NCBI GenBank assembly: GCA_964487155.1
Contig: CAZAQB010000071.1
Span: 1 to 16,404 of the forward strand
DNA: 16,404 nucleotides
From: CAZAQB01 sp964487155
GTDB taxonomy: Bacteria; Pseudomonadota; Gammaproteobacteria; Nitrococcales; Nitrococcaceae
Direction of reading: 5' to 3'
The position numbers and the translations under genes are program-made. Every line of letters starts with the position of its first letter. Positions within the stretch are counted from its first letter, which is position 1. The notes beneath the pieces were generated by a model. That model did not search any database, was not told the DNA's origin, and saw only the letters and a list, made by a program, of their open reading frames with translations. This document shows positions 8,596 through 15,148 of the stretch, piece by piece.

Positions 8596-9138
8596 GTGGC
8601 GGTTGGCCCGGGCCGGCGGCAGCGCCCCGGTAGCCGGGGCTTCACCCTGGTTGAGCTGTTGGTAGTGCTGGTGGTGGTCGGGGTCATGATCGGCCTCGCC
8701 ACCCTGGCGGTGGGCGACCGCAGTGGTGAACAGGTGCAGCGGGAGGCGGAGCGCCTGGCGGCGCTGCTGCGCATGGCCCGGGACGAGGCCATCCTCACCG
8801 CCCGGCCCCTGGGTCTGCGGGTGGAGCCGGACCGCTACCTGTTCCTGGAACTCGACGGCGAGGGCGCCTGGCGGCGCCTGGATTCCGACCGGGTGCTGCA
8901 CCCCCGCAGCCTCTCCGAAGTGGTGGAGCTGACCCTCACCGTGGAGGGCCAGCGCGGGCTGCTGGCCGCCGCCGAGGATGAAGATCGCGACGATGACCGC
9001 CTCCGGCCCCAGGTGCTGCTGCTGGAGACCGGCGAGATGACGCCGTTCGAGATCACCGTGCGCGGGCCCGAGCGCGGGCGTTACTTCCTGCTGGAGGGAG
9101 GGCTGGATGGCACCGTCCGGCTGCAGGCTGAAGGCTGA
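8596..9138 (+). CDS. gspH: Minor pseudopilin GspH
   Basis: This minor pseudopilin sits in or under the pseudopilus tip complex. The 180-residue prepilin starts with GTG and has a basic 15-residue leader ending SRG. Cleavage before FTLVE leaves Glu at +5 and a valine-rich helix (16-38). The globular part carries the GspH pattern EAERLAALLRMARDEAI (50-66) and the late motif RYFLLEGGLDGTV. A strongly acidic run, EDEDRDDD (127-134), sits in a likely surface loop. Identity rests on the pseudopilin N-terminus, this pattern and operon position. The Shine-Dalgarno is weak (GGGAA). It overlaps gspI by 32 bases. Confidence 0.92.
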   Translation: MAVGPGRRQRPGSRGFTLVELLVVLVVVGVMIGLATLAVGDRSGEQVQREAERLAALLRMARDEAILTARPLGLRVEPDRYLFLELDGEGAWRRLDSDRVLHPRSLSEVVELTLTVEGQRGLLAAAEDEDRDDDRLRPQVLLLETGEMTPFEITVRGPERGRYFLLEGGLDGTVRLQAEG

Positions 9139-9532
9139 GCGCGGCGTGTCGCCGCGGCGCCGGGGCGGCCGCGGCTTCACCCTGATCGAGGTGCTGGTGG
9201 CGCTGGTGGTGGTGGCCGTGGCCCTGTTCGCCGTGGTCAAGGCCACCGCCGAGCAGCTCGCCAACGCCTCGCGCCTGCGGGAGGTCACCTTCGCCCAGTG
9301 GATCGCCCGCAACAAGCTCACCGAGATGCAGGTGGAAGGGGTCTGGACCACCGGCCGCCAGGACAGCCGGGTGGAGTTCGCCGGCCGTACCTGGCCGCTG
9401 CAGGTGGCCATCGAGGACACCCCCAACGAGCGCATCCGCCGGGTGGAGGTCTCCGTGGCCGACCCGGAGAACCCCGATAACAACCAGGCGGTGCTCACCG
9501 GCTTCCTCGCCCACCCGGAGCTGCGGCCGTGA
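9107..9532 (+). CDS. gspI: Minor pseudopilin GspI
   Basis: This minor pseudopilin starts tip assembly with GspJ and GspK. The 141-residue prepilin has a basic leader ending GGRG (Gly23), then FTLIE with Glu at +5 and the helix VLVALVVVAVALFAVV. The GspI pattern of an Ala/Asn helix followed by WIARNKLTEMQVEG (65-78) is clear. The ATG at 9107 has a strong GGAGG 9 bases upstream inside gspH, so the 32-base overlap looks real. A GTG at 9146 would give a shorter leader but lacks comparable support. The TGA overlaps the gspJ GTG. Confidence 0.93.
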   Translation: MAPSGCRLKAERGVSPRRRGGRGFTLIEVLVALVVVAVALFAVVKATAEQLANASRLREVTFAQWIARNKLTEMQVEGVWTTGRQDSRVEFAGRTWPLQVAIEDTPNERIRRVEVSVADPENPDNNQAVLTGFLAHPELRP

Positions 9533-10128
9533 CGCGCAGGCGCGGCCCGGGATTCACCCTGTTGGAAGTGCTGGTGGCCATGTCCATCTTCGCCGTGGTC
9601 TCGGTGTTGGCCTACTCGGGGCTGCGCACCGCGGTGGACGCCAAGCGCAGTTCCGATGCCGCCGACGCCCGCCTCGCCGAATTGCAGCGGGCGTATGCCG
9701 TGCTGTCCCGGGACTTCCGCCAGCTGGCACCGCGCGGCGTGCGCAGCGCCTTCGGCGACACCGAGCCGCCGCTGCTCACCGAGGTGGGGGAGGTGCGCCT
9801 GACCCGGGCCGGGCGGGCCAACCCCCTTGAGCGCAACCGCAGCGAGTTCGTGCGGGTGGGCTATCGACTGTCCGCCGACGGCGAACTGGTGCGCCTGGTG
9901 TGGCCGGCCCTGGATCAGCCCATCGACGCCAGCCCCGCCGAGATGACCCTGATGGCCGAGGTGGACACGCTGGGCCTGCGCTTCCTGGGGGAGGACGAGC
10001 GCTGGTTCGAGACCTGGCCTCCCGCCAACGCCGAGGCCGGGGACGCCCCTCTGCCCCTGGCGGTGGAGCTGACCCTGGAGCTGGAGGATTTCGGAGAGTT
10101 GCGATGGCTGTTCGCCAGCCCCCGGTGA
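9529..10128 (+). CDS. gspJ: Minor pseudopilin GspJ
   Basis: This tip-complex pseudopilin partners GspI and GspK. The 199-residue product has a very short leader (MTRRRGPG, cleavage after Gly8), then FTLLE with Glu at +5 (residue 13) and the helix VLVAMSIFAVVSVLAYSGL. Typical GspJ features follow: LAELQRAYAVLSRDFRQLAPR (47-67), the RNRSEFVRVGYRL strand region, and the C-terminal stretch ending LRWLFASPR. The GTG start overlaps the gspI TGA (GTGA), indicating coupling. Its 3' end overlaps the start of gspK by 25 bases. Confidence 0.94.
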   Translation: MTRRRGPGFTLLEVLVAMSIFAVVSVLAYSGLRTAVDAKRSSDAADARLAELQRAYAVLSRDFRQLAPRGVRSAFGDTEPPLLTEVGEVRLTRAGRANPLERNRSEFVRVGYRLSADGELVRLVWPALDQPIDASPAEMTLMAEVDTLGLRFLGEDERWFETWPPANAEAGDAPLPLAVELTLELEDFGELRWLFASPR

Positions 10129-11111
10129 GTCCGCCGTCGAGGCGCCAGCGGGGGGTGGCCCTGGTAACGGCCCTGCTGGTGGTGGCGCTGGCCGCCACCC
10201 TGTCCGCCGACATGATGGCCGACCAGCAGCTGGCCATCCGCCGCACCCAGAACCTGGTGGCGGCCGACCAGGCCCAGGTCTATGCCCTGGCAGCGGAGGC
10301 CTTCGCCCGGGATCTGCTGGAGCGGGACGACGGCGACGTCGACCATCCCGGCGAGGACTGGGCGCAGCCGTTCCCCGCCCTGCCCTTCGAGGGGGCGGTG
10401 ATCTCGCTGCGCATCTTCGACCTGCAGGCCCGGCTCAACCTGAACGACCTGGTGCTGGGAGCCCAGGGCGAGGATCCGGGCCCCGAGAGCGACGATCCGC
10501 GCCCCGGCGGTGAGGAGGCGGAGAACCGCCGGGCCGCGCCGCTGGGCCGGCTGCTGGCTCAGGTCCATCCGGAGTATGCGACCGGCATCGAGCAGGCCCT
10601 GCGGGACTGGGTGGACGACGACCGGGAACTCACCTTCCCCGAGGGCGCCGAAGACGACTTCTACACCCGCAGCGACCCGCCCTACCGGCCGGCCAACCGG
10701 CCTCTGCTCGGGGCCAGCGAACTGCGGCTGGTGAAGGGCGTGGACGCCGAGACCTTCGACGCCGTGCGGGAGTTCGTGACGGCGCTGCCGGAAGGCTCGC
10801 CGGTGAACGTCAACACGGCCGCCCCCGAGGTGCTGGCGAGCCTGTCCGGGGAGGTGGACGAGTCCGCCGCCCGGGAGGCGGTGGAGGGGCGGCCAGACGA
10901 CGGCTACGCCGACGTGCAGGAGTTTCTGGACATCAACCCGGCCCTCGCCGTGCCGGACCTGGATCCCGGGCGGCTGGCGGTCAGCAGCCGGTACTTCCTG
11001 GTGCGCGCCGAGGTCACCCTGGACCGGGCCCGGGCGGTGCAGTACAGCCTGCTGGAGCGCGCCGGGGAAGGCGCCCCGCGGGTGGTCTACCGGGGGGCTG
11101 CCTGGCCTTGA
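10104..11111 (+). CDS. gspK: Minor pseudopilin GspK
   Basis: GspK caps the pseudopilus tip and is the largest pseudopilin. The 335-residue product has a leader ending RRQRG (cleavage after Gly17), then VALVT. Thr rather than Glu at +5 is characteristic of GspK. After the helix come the GspK segments RIFDLQARLNLNDL (103-116), ALRDWVDDD (165-173), ASELRLVKGVD (204-213) and the helix-hairpin-helix-like VNVNTAAPEVLASL (234-247). An acidic, probably disordered loop lies at 119-142. The ATG at 10104 has GGAG 7 bases upstream; a GTG at 10125 overlapping the gspJ stop (GTGA) is a possible alternative. The open frame extends further upstream to 9900, but that part is an off-frame reading of gspJ. Confidence 0.94.
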   Translation: MAVRQPPVSPPSRRQRGVALVTALLVVALAATLSADMMADQQLAIRRTQNLVAADQAQVYALAAEAFARDLLERDDGDVDHPGEDWAQPFPALPFEGAVISLRIFDLQARLNLNDLVLGAQGEDPGPESDDPRPGGEEAENRRAAPLGRLLAQVHPEYATGIEQALRDWVDDDRELTFPEGAEDDFYTRSDPPYRPANRPLLGASELRLVKGVDAETFDAVREFVTALPEGSPVNVNTAAPEVLASLSGEVDESAAREAVEGRPDDGYADVQEFLDINPALAVPDLDPGRLAVSSRYFLVRAEVTLDRARAVQYSLLERAGEGAPRVVYRGAAWP

Positions 11112-11113
11112 GC

Positions 11114-11159
11114 CCCGCTCCAGTGGCCCGGCGGTCTGCTTTCCGCCAGAATGAGCGGG
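11114..11159 (+). other. Nested hairpin in the gspK-gspL gap
   Basis: The 71-bp gap between gspK and gspL is the longest inside the operon. An outer stem CCCGCTC/GAGCGGG (11114-11120 with 11153-11159) encloses an inner stem GGCGG/CCGCC (11130-11134 with 11143-11147) around an 8-nt loop. There is no T-run, so it is not an intrinsic terminator. It could be an mRNA processing or stability element separating the pseudopilin genes from the platform genes L-M-N. Confidence 0.35.
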
Positions 11160-11182
11160 CCGCCGGAATCGCTTGAGGAGCC

Positions 11183-12430
11183 ATGCGCCCGCGTCTCGCC
11201 ATCCGACTGCCCAGCGCCGAGGCAGATACCCTGCGCTGGGTGTCCCTGGACGACCAGGGCCGGCCCGAGGACGGCACCGGCAGCGGCGGCTGGTCCGAGG
11301 CCGCCGCCGCCGCGGCCGGCAGGGAGGTCATCGGCCTCGCGCCGGGGCTCGACGTGCTGCTGCTCTCCGCCCAGATCCCCACCCAGAGCCGGCAGCGCCT
11401 GGTTCAGGCCCTGCCGTTCGCGCTGGAAGACCAGCTGGCCCAGGACGTGGAGGCGCTGCATTTCACAGCGGGCCCTCGGGACGCCACCGGCGCCACCTGG
11501 GTGGCGGTGGTGGAGCGGGTGACGCTGGGGCGATGGCTGGACGCCGCCCGGGATGCCGGATTCGAGCTGGACCAGGTGGTGCCGGAACTGTCCCTGGTGC
11601 CAGTGGCCGCCGGCGGCTGGTCGCTGCTGGTGGAGCCGGGGGACTTCCTGCTGCGCACCGGGCCCCACGGCGGCTTCGCCGGCGATCCGGACAACCTGGA
11701 CACGCTGCTGGCGCTGGCGCTTGCGGAGGCCGGCGACGACGCTCCCCAGGCCCTGCATGTCTACGAGGCGGCCCCCCTGCCGCTGCCCCTGGAACTGCCG
11801 GGGCTTGAAATCAGCCGGGAGCCGGTAGCCGACGCCACCGCCCTGCTGGCGGGCCAGCTCTCCGCCCGGCCGGCCTTTGCCCTGCGGCATGGTCCTTTCG
11901 CGCGGGTGCGCAGCGCCAGCGTGCAGTGGCGCCGCTGGCGGCCGGTGGCGGTGCTGGCGGTGCTGGCCCTGGCCCTGGACCTGGGCCTCGCCGGCGTCCA
12001 GCAGTGGCGCCTGGAGGCCCGTTCGGAGCAGCTCCGGGAGCGCATCGAGGAGCAGTTCCGGCGTGCCTTCCCCGGCAGCGAGCGCATCATCGACCCGCGC
12101 GGCCAGATGGAGAGCCGGCTGCAGGCCCTGCGCCGCGGCGGCGAGTCGGGCCAGGGCGGCGGTTTTCTGGATCTGCTGGGTCGGGTGGGACCCACCCTGT
12201 CCTCGGCCGGGGACCTGCAGATCGCGGCCCTGGCCTACCGCAACGGTGACCTGGAGCTGGAGGTCTCCGCCGGCAACCTGCAGCAGGTGGACCAGCTCAA
12301 ACAGCGCCTCGAGGGCCTCGGCGGGCTCAGCGTCGAGGTGCGCTCGGCCCGCTCCGAGGGCGACCGGGTCCAGGGCCGGCTGCAGATCAGCGCGGCGGCG
12401 CCGGCTGCGGGCGGCGGAGGGCGGGCGTGA
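11183..12430 (+). CDS. gspL: Type II secretion system platform protein GspL
   Basis: GspL anchors the GspE ATPase to the inner membrane and pairs with GspM. The 415 residues comprise a cytoplasmic actin-like domain (about 1-240, including QRLVQALPFALEDQLAQDVE at 71-90, the segment typical of GspL), a single membrane helix (about 254-271) and a periplasmic ferredoxin-like domain (about 325-404) preceded by a charged helical linker (275-315). The tail ends in an Ala/Gly-rich stretch. The ATG is preceded by GAGGAG, slightly close to the start. It ends within the gspM start (GTGATG). Confidence 0.94.
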   Translation: MRPRLAIRLPSAEADTLRWVSLDDQGRPEDGTGSGGWSEAAAAAAGREVIGLAPGLDVLLLSAQIPTQSRQRLVQALPFALEDQLAQDVEALHFTAGPRDATGATWVAVVERVTLGRWLDAARDAGFELDQVVPELSLVPVAAGGWSLLVEPGDFLLRTGPHGGFAGDPDNLDTLLALALAEAGDDAPQALHVYEAAPLPLPLELPGLEISREPVADATALLAGQLSARPAFALRHGPFARVRSASVQWRRWRPVAVLAVLALALDLGLAGVQQWRLEARSEQLRERIEEQFRRAFPGSERIIDPRGQMESRLQALRRGGESGQGGGFLDLLGRVGPTLSSAGDLQIAALAYRNGDLELEVSAGNLQQVDQLKQRLEGLGGLSVEVRSARSEGDRVQGRLQISAAAPAAGGGGRA

Positions 12431-12927
12431 TGAAGGCCTGGTGGGACTCCCTGCAGCCGCGGGAGCGCCGCACGCTGGCGCTCGGTGGGCTGGCCGTGCT
12501 GGTCATGCTGGCGTTCTTCCTGGTCTGGCGGCCCCTGCACCAGCGGGTGGACGCCCTTGATCAGCGGGTGGTCCAGCAGCGCGAAACCCTGAACTGGATG
12601 CGCGAGGCGGCCGCGGAAGTGCTGGCCTACCGCGGCCAGTCGCCGGCGGGCCCGGACCCCGCCGACCTGGGGGGCGAAGCCCTCTACTCCCTGGCCGACC
12701 GCAGCGCCCGGCAGGCTGGCCTCGGCGATGCCCTGCAGCGGGTGGAGCCGGCGGGGGAGGGTCGGGTGCGGGTCACCCTGGAACAGGCTTCCTTCGACGA
12801 ATTGCTGAACTGGCTGCAGCGCCTGGAGCGGGATTTCGCCATCGCCGTCGACCCCGTATCCCTGCGTCGCGGGGACAGTCCCGGCCGAGTCAACGGCCAG
12901 CTGGTGCTGCGCAGGCCGGCGGCATGA
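12430..12927 (+). CDS. gspM: Type II secretion system platform protein GspM
   Basis: This bitopic inner-membrane partner of GspL supports platform assembly. The 165-residue product has the canonical cytoplasmic N-terminus WWDSLQPRERR, where the W..L.PRER pattern is typical. It continues with a membrane helix at about 16-33, a coiled-coil-like stretch (37-65) and a periplasmic ferredoxin-like domain with FDELLNWLQRLERDF. The ATG shares one base with the gspL stop; a GTG three bases earlier would add one residue. It overlaps gspN by ATGA. Confidence 0.93.
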   Translation: MKAWWDSLQPRERRTLALGGLAVLVMLAFFLVWRPLHQRVDALDQRVVQQRETLNWMREAAAEVLAYRGQSPAGPDPADLGGEALYSLADRSARQAGLGDALQRVEPAGEGRVRVTLEQASFDELLNWLQRLERDFAIAVDPVSLRRGDSPGRVNGQLVLRRPAA

Positions 12928-13709
12928 GGCGGCTCTGGTGGCTGATCCCCCTCGGGGCGCTGGTCTATCTGGGGGCCCTGGTGGTGCTGTTGCCGGTGGA
13001 ACTGGCCTGGGGCTGGCTGGGCGAGCGGGTGCCGGTGCGGGCCTACGGCGTGACCGGAACCCTCTGGGACGGCTCCGCCGCCGCCGTTACCAGGGGGCCG
13101 GTGCGGCTGGACGACCTGCGCTGGAAGCTGCAGCCGGCGGCGCTCGCCACCGGCCGTGTGAGCGCCGAGCTTGCCGCCCGGTTGCGGGACGGCCGTCTGA
13201 AGGGGAAGGTGGAGTGGCGCCCTTCGCGCCTCGGAGTGCGTGAGGCCCGCCTCGCGGTGGATGTGGACACGGCCCTGGAACTGGCCGGCCGGCGCGGCTT
13301 CCAGCGGGCCGCGGACGGCCGGCTGGAGGCCCTGGTGCGGGAACTGGTGCTGGTGGACGGCCGGCCCCGGCAGGTGCGGGCGCTGCTCACCTGGGCCGGC
13401 GCCCGGGTGGGTTTCGGCGAGGACATCGACCTCGGTGACGTGGCCCTGGAACTGGGGCCCGGGGACGGCCAGGACATCGCCGGCACCCTCAGCAACCAGG
13501 GCGGCGCGCTTGCGCTCGACGGTGAGCTGAACCTGGCGCCCAACGGCAGTTTTCTGTTGCAGGCGGCGCTGTCGCCACGCAATCCCTCCGACGACGCCGC
13601 GCTCGCCGCCCTGGCCCGCCTCGGGCTGCCGCGCAGCGCCGGGCCGCACCGTTTCAACGTCAGCGGCAATCTGGACGGCACCGGCATCCGCGTGCGCCCG
13701 GCGGGCTGA
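12924..13709 (+). CDS. gspN: Type II secretion system protein GspN
   Basis: GspN is an accessory T2SS protein found in only some systems, and its exact role is unclear. The 261 residues have an N-terminal membrane anchor (about 4-26, WWLIPLGALVYLGALVVLLP) followed by a periplasmic beta-rich domain. The motif VTGTLWDGSA (43-52) and the later GSFLLQAALSPRN, LARLGLP and NVSGNLDG are typical of the family. The start overlaps the gspM stop (ATGA). It is the last gene of the operon: the next coding sequence is 127 bp away and unrelated. Confidence 0.93.
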   Translation: MRRLWWLIPLGALVYLGALVVLLPVELAWGWLGERVPVRAYGVTGTLWDGSAAAVTRGPVRLDDLRWKLQPAALATGRVSAELAARLRDGRLKGKVEWRPSRLGVREARLAVDVDTALELAGRRGFQRAADGRLEALVRELVLVDGRPRQVRALLTWAGARVGFGEDIDLGDVALELGPGDGQDIAGTLSNQGGALALDGELNLAPNGSFLLQAALSPRNPSDDAALAALARLGLPRSAGPHRFNVSGNLDGTGIRVRPAG

Positions 13710-13731
13710 CCCGGATTACGGCCGGATTTTC

Positions 13732-13737
13732 TACACT
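13732..13737 (+). promoter_or_regulatory. Weak candidate -10 box upstream of the ATP-grasp gene
   Basis: TACACT matches four of six bases of the sigma-70 -10 consensus and lies in a locally AT-richer patch (GGATTTTCTACACT) in the gap after gspN. The only -35-like hexamer, CTGACC at 13706-13711, is 20 bases away, which is too far. It is recorded because the gap probably starts a new transcription unit. Confidence 0.2.
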
Positions 13738-13742
13738 CTGGG

Positions 13743-13788
13743 AGGCGCTGATGCAGTCCTCGCGGCAGCGGCGAATGCATCAGCGCCT
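13743..13788. repeat. Perfect 13-bp inverted repeat between gspN and the ATP-grasp gene
   Basis: AGGCGCTGATGCA (13743-13755) is exactly repeated in reverse complement at 13776-13788, with a 20-base spacer. It sits after gspN, 5 bases downstream of a -10-like hexamer and about 50 bases before the next start codon. No T-run follows, so a plain intrinsic terminator is unlikely. It could be an operator for a dimeric regulator, a leader hairpin of the downstream pair, or a stem protecting the 3' end of the gsp mRNA. Confidence 0.55.
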
Positions 13789-13836
13789 GCTTGTGGCCGA
13801 GGGGGCGCGGCACACCTTCCAGCGGGGAGCCAGTTC

Positions 13837-15144
13837 ATGGTGCGTGCAGTGCGCAACATTTACGTGGTGGGGCTCGACGACTTCCACCGCCACCTGCTGG
13901 AGACGGTGCGCGGCGCCGAGCATTACCGATTCCACGGACTGATTCCCTACCGGGAGATCGTCAATCCCGAGAGCTATTCCATCGACGAGCTGCTGGCCCA
14001 CGGCCGGCGCGACATCGAGGGCGCGGGGGGCAGCGTGGACGCGATCATCGGCCATTGGGATTTCCCCACCACCAGCCTGCTGCCCGTGCTGCGCGGCTTT
14101 GCCGGCCTCGGCGGCCCGCGGCTGGAGGCCATGCTGACCTGCGATCACAAGTACTGGGCCCGCTGCGCCCAGGCGCTGGTGCACCCCGACAGCGCGCCGC
14201 CCTACGCGGTGGTGGATCCCCGCGACCACGACGCCCAGGATCACCCGCCCCTGGACTACCCGTACTGGCTCAAGCCGGTGGTGGCGTTTTCCTCCTACCT
14301 GGGCTTCCGTGTGGAGGGCCCGGACGACTACCTTCGCGCGCTGCGGCAGATCCGCGCCGGAATCAACCGCTTTGCCGAGCCCTTCAACCGGCTCGCCGGT
14401 TACGCGGGGCTCGACCTGGACGACGACCGGCACAACGGCGCCCGCTGCATCGCCGAGGGCCTGATCGGCGGCCGCCAGTGCACCCTGGAGGGCTACGTGC
14501 TGGCGGGGGAGGCCCGGGTCTACGGCGTGATCGACTCCCTGCGGGGCGAGAACCAGGTGAGCTTCGTGGGGTACCACTACCCTTCCGACCTGCCGGCCGA
14601 GGTGCGCCAGCGCATGATCGACTGCGCCTGCACCGTGATACCGGCCATGGGCCTGGAGCGGGCGCCCTTCAATGTCGAGTTCTTCTGGGACGAGGAGCGC
14701 GGCGACATCAAGCTGCTGGAAGTCAATGCGCGCATCTCCAAGTCGCATTCGCCGCTGTTCCACATGGTCAACGGCGCCTCCCACCATGAGGTGGCCATCG
14801 ACCTGGCCCTGGGGCGGGTGCCCGACTTTCCCCGGGACGAGGGCGCCTTCCGCCATGCCGCCAAGTTCATGCCCCGCAGTTACGACGACGCCCGGGTGCT
14901 CAAGGTGCCCGGTCGGGACGAGTTGAAACGGCTGCATGAGCGCTTTCCGGGGGCCCTGTTCATGACCTATCTGCACCAGGGCATGTGGCTCTCGGAGCTG
15001 CGCAACCAGGACAGCTACAGTTTCGAGCTGGCGGACCTGTTCCTGGGGGCGGACAGCCGCGAGCAACTGCTGGCCCACTTCCGCGAGGCGATGCAGATTC
15101 TCGACTTCAAGTTTTCACAGCCGGTACGGACCAATTTCGACTGA
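13837..15144 (+). CDS. ATP-grasp superfamily protein, probable carboxylate ligase of unknown substrate
   Basis: The 435-residue protein has the layout of an ATP-grasp carboxylate-amine/thiol ligase. It has an N-terminal alpha/beta domain (about 1-100), DHKYWARC (103-110) where ATP-grasp proteins carry a conserved lysine, YWLKPVVAFSSYLGF (143-157) with the ATP-binding Lys146 and a glycine/serine loop, and EGYVLAGEARVYGVIDS (218-234). The metal-binding core is FNVEFFW (278-284, Glu281) with LLEVNARISKSHSPLF (293-308, Glu295 and Asn297). A C-terminal region of about 110 residues follows. No signal peptide or membrane segment is seen, so it is probably cytoplasmic. GGGGAG lies 7 bases before the ATG. 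It is followed after 4 bp by a CocE/NonD hydrolase, suggesting a shared transcript. The family is clear from these motifs; substrate and product are unknown to me. Confidence 0.85.
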   Translation: MVRAVRNIYVVGLDDFHRHLLETVRGAEHYRFHGLIPYREIVNPESYSIDELLAHGRRDIEGAGGSVDAIIGHWDFPTTSLLPVLRGFAGLGGPRLEAMLTCDHKYWARCAQALVHPDSAPPYAVVDPRDHDAQDHPPLDYPYWLKPVVAFSSYLGFRVEGPDDYLRALRQIRAGINRFAEPFNRLAGYAGLDLDDDRHNGARCIAEGLIGGRQCTLEGYVLAGEARVYGVIDSLRGENQVSFVGYHYPSDLPAEVRQRMIDCACTVIPAMGLERAPFNVEFFWDEERGDIKLLEVNARISKSHSPLFHMVNGASHHEVAIDLALGRVPDFPRDEGAFRHAAKFMPRSYDDARVLKVPGRDELKRLHERFPGALFMTYLHQGMWLSELRNQDSYSFELADLFLGADSREQLLAHFREAMQILDFKFSQPVRTNFD

Positions 15145-15148
15145 CGCC

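Noticed and set aside
5839..9498. Long minus-strand frames opposite gspE to gspI (5839-7272 and 7597-9498)
   Set aside because: Both lie opposite well-supported gsp genes, span several of them, and give low-complexity products.
9900..10103. Upstream extension of the gspK frame
   Set aside because: It reads gspJ out of frame, giving Arg/Gly/Pro-rich sequence. The ATG at 10104 has a ribosome-binding site and a proper prepilin leader.
13751..13942. 63-codon frame starting in the inverted repeat before the ATP-grasp gene
   Set aside because: It overlaps the ATP-grasp start in another frame, encodes Trp/Cys/Thr-rich sequence with no family resemblance, and lacks a ribosome-binding site.
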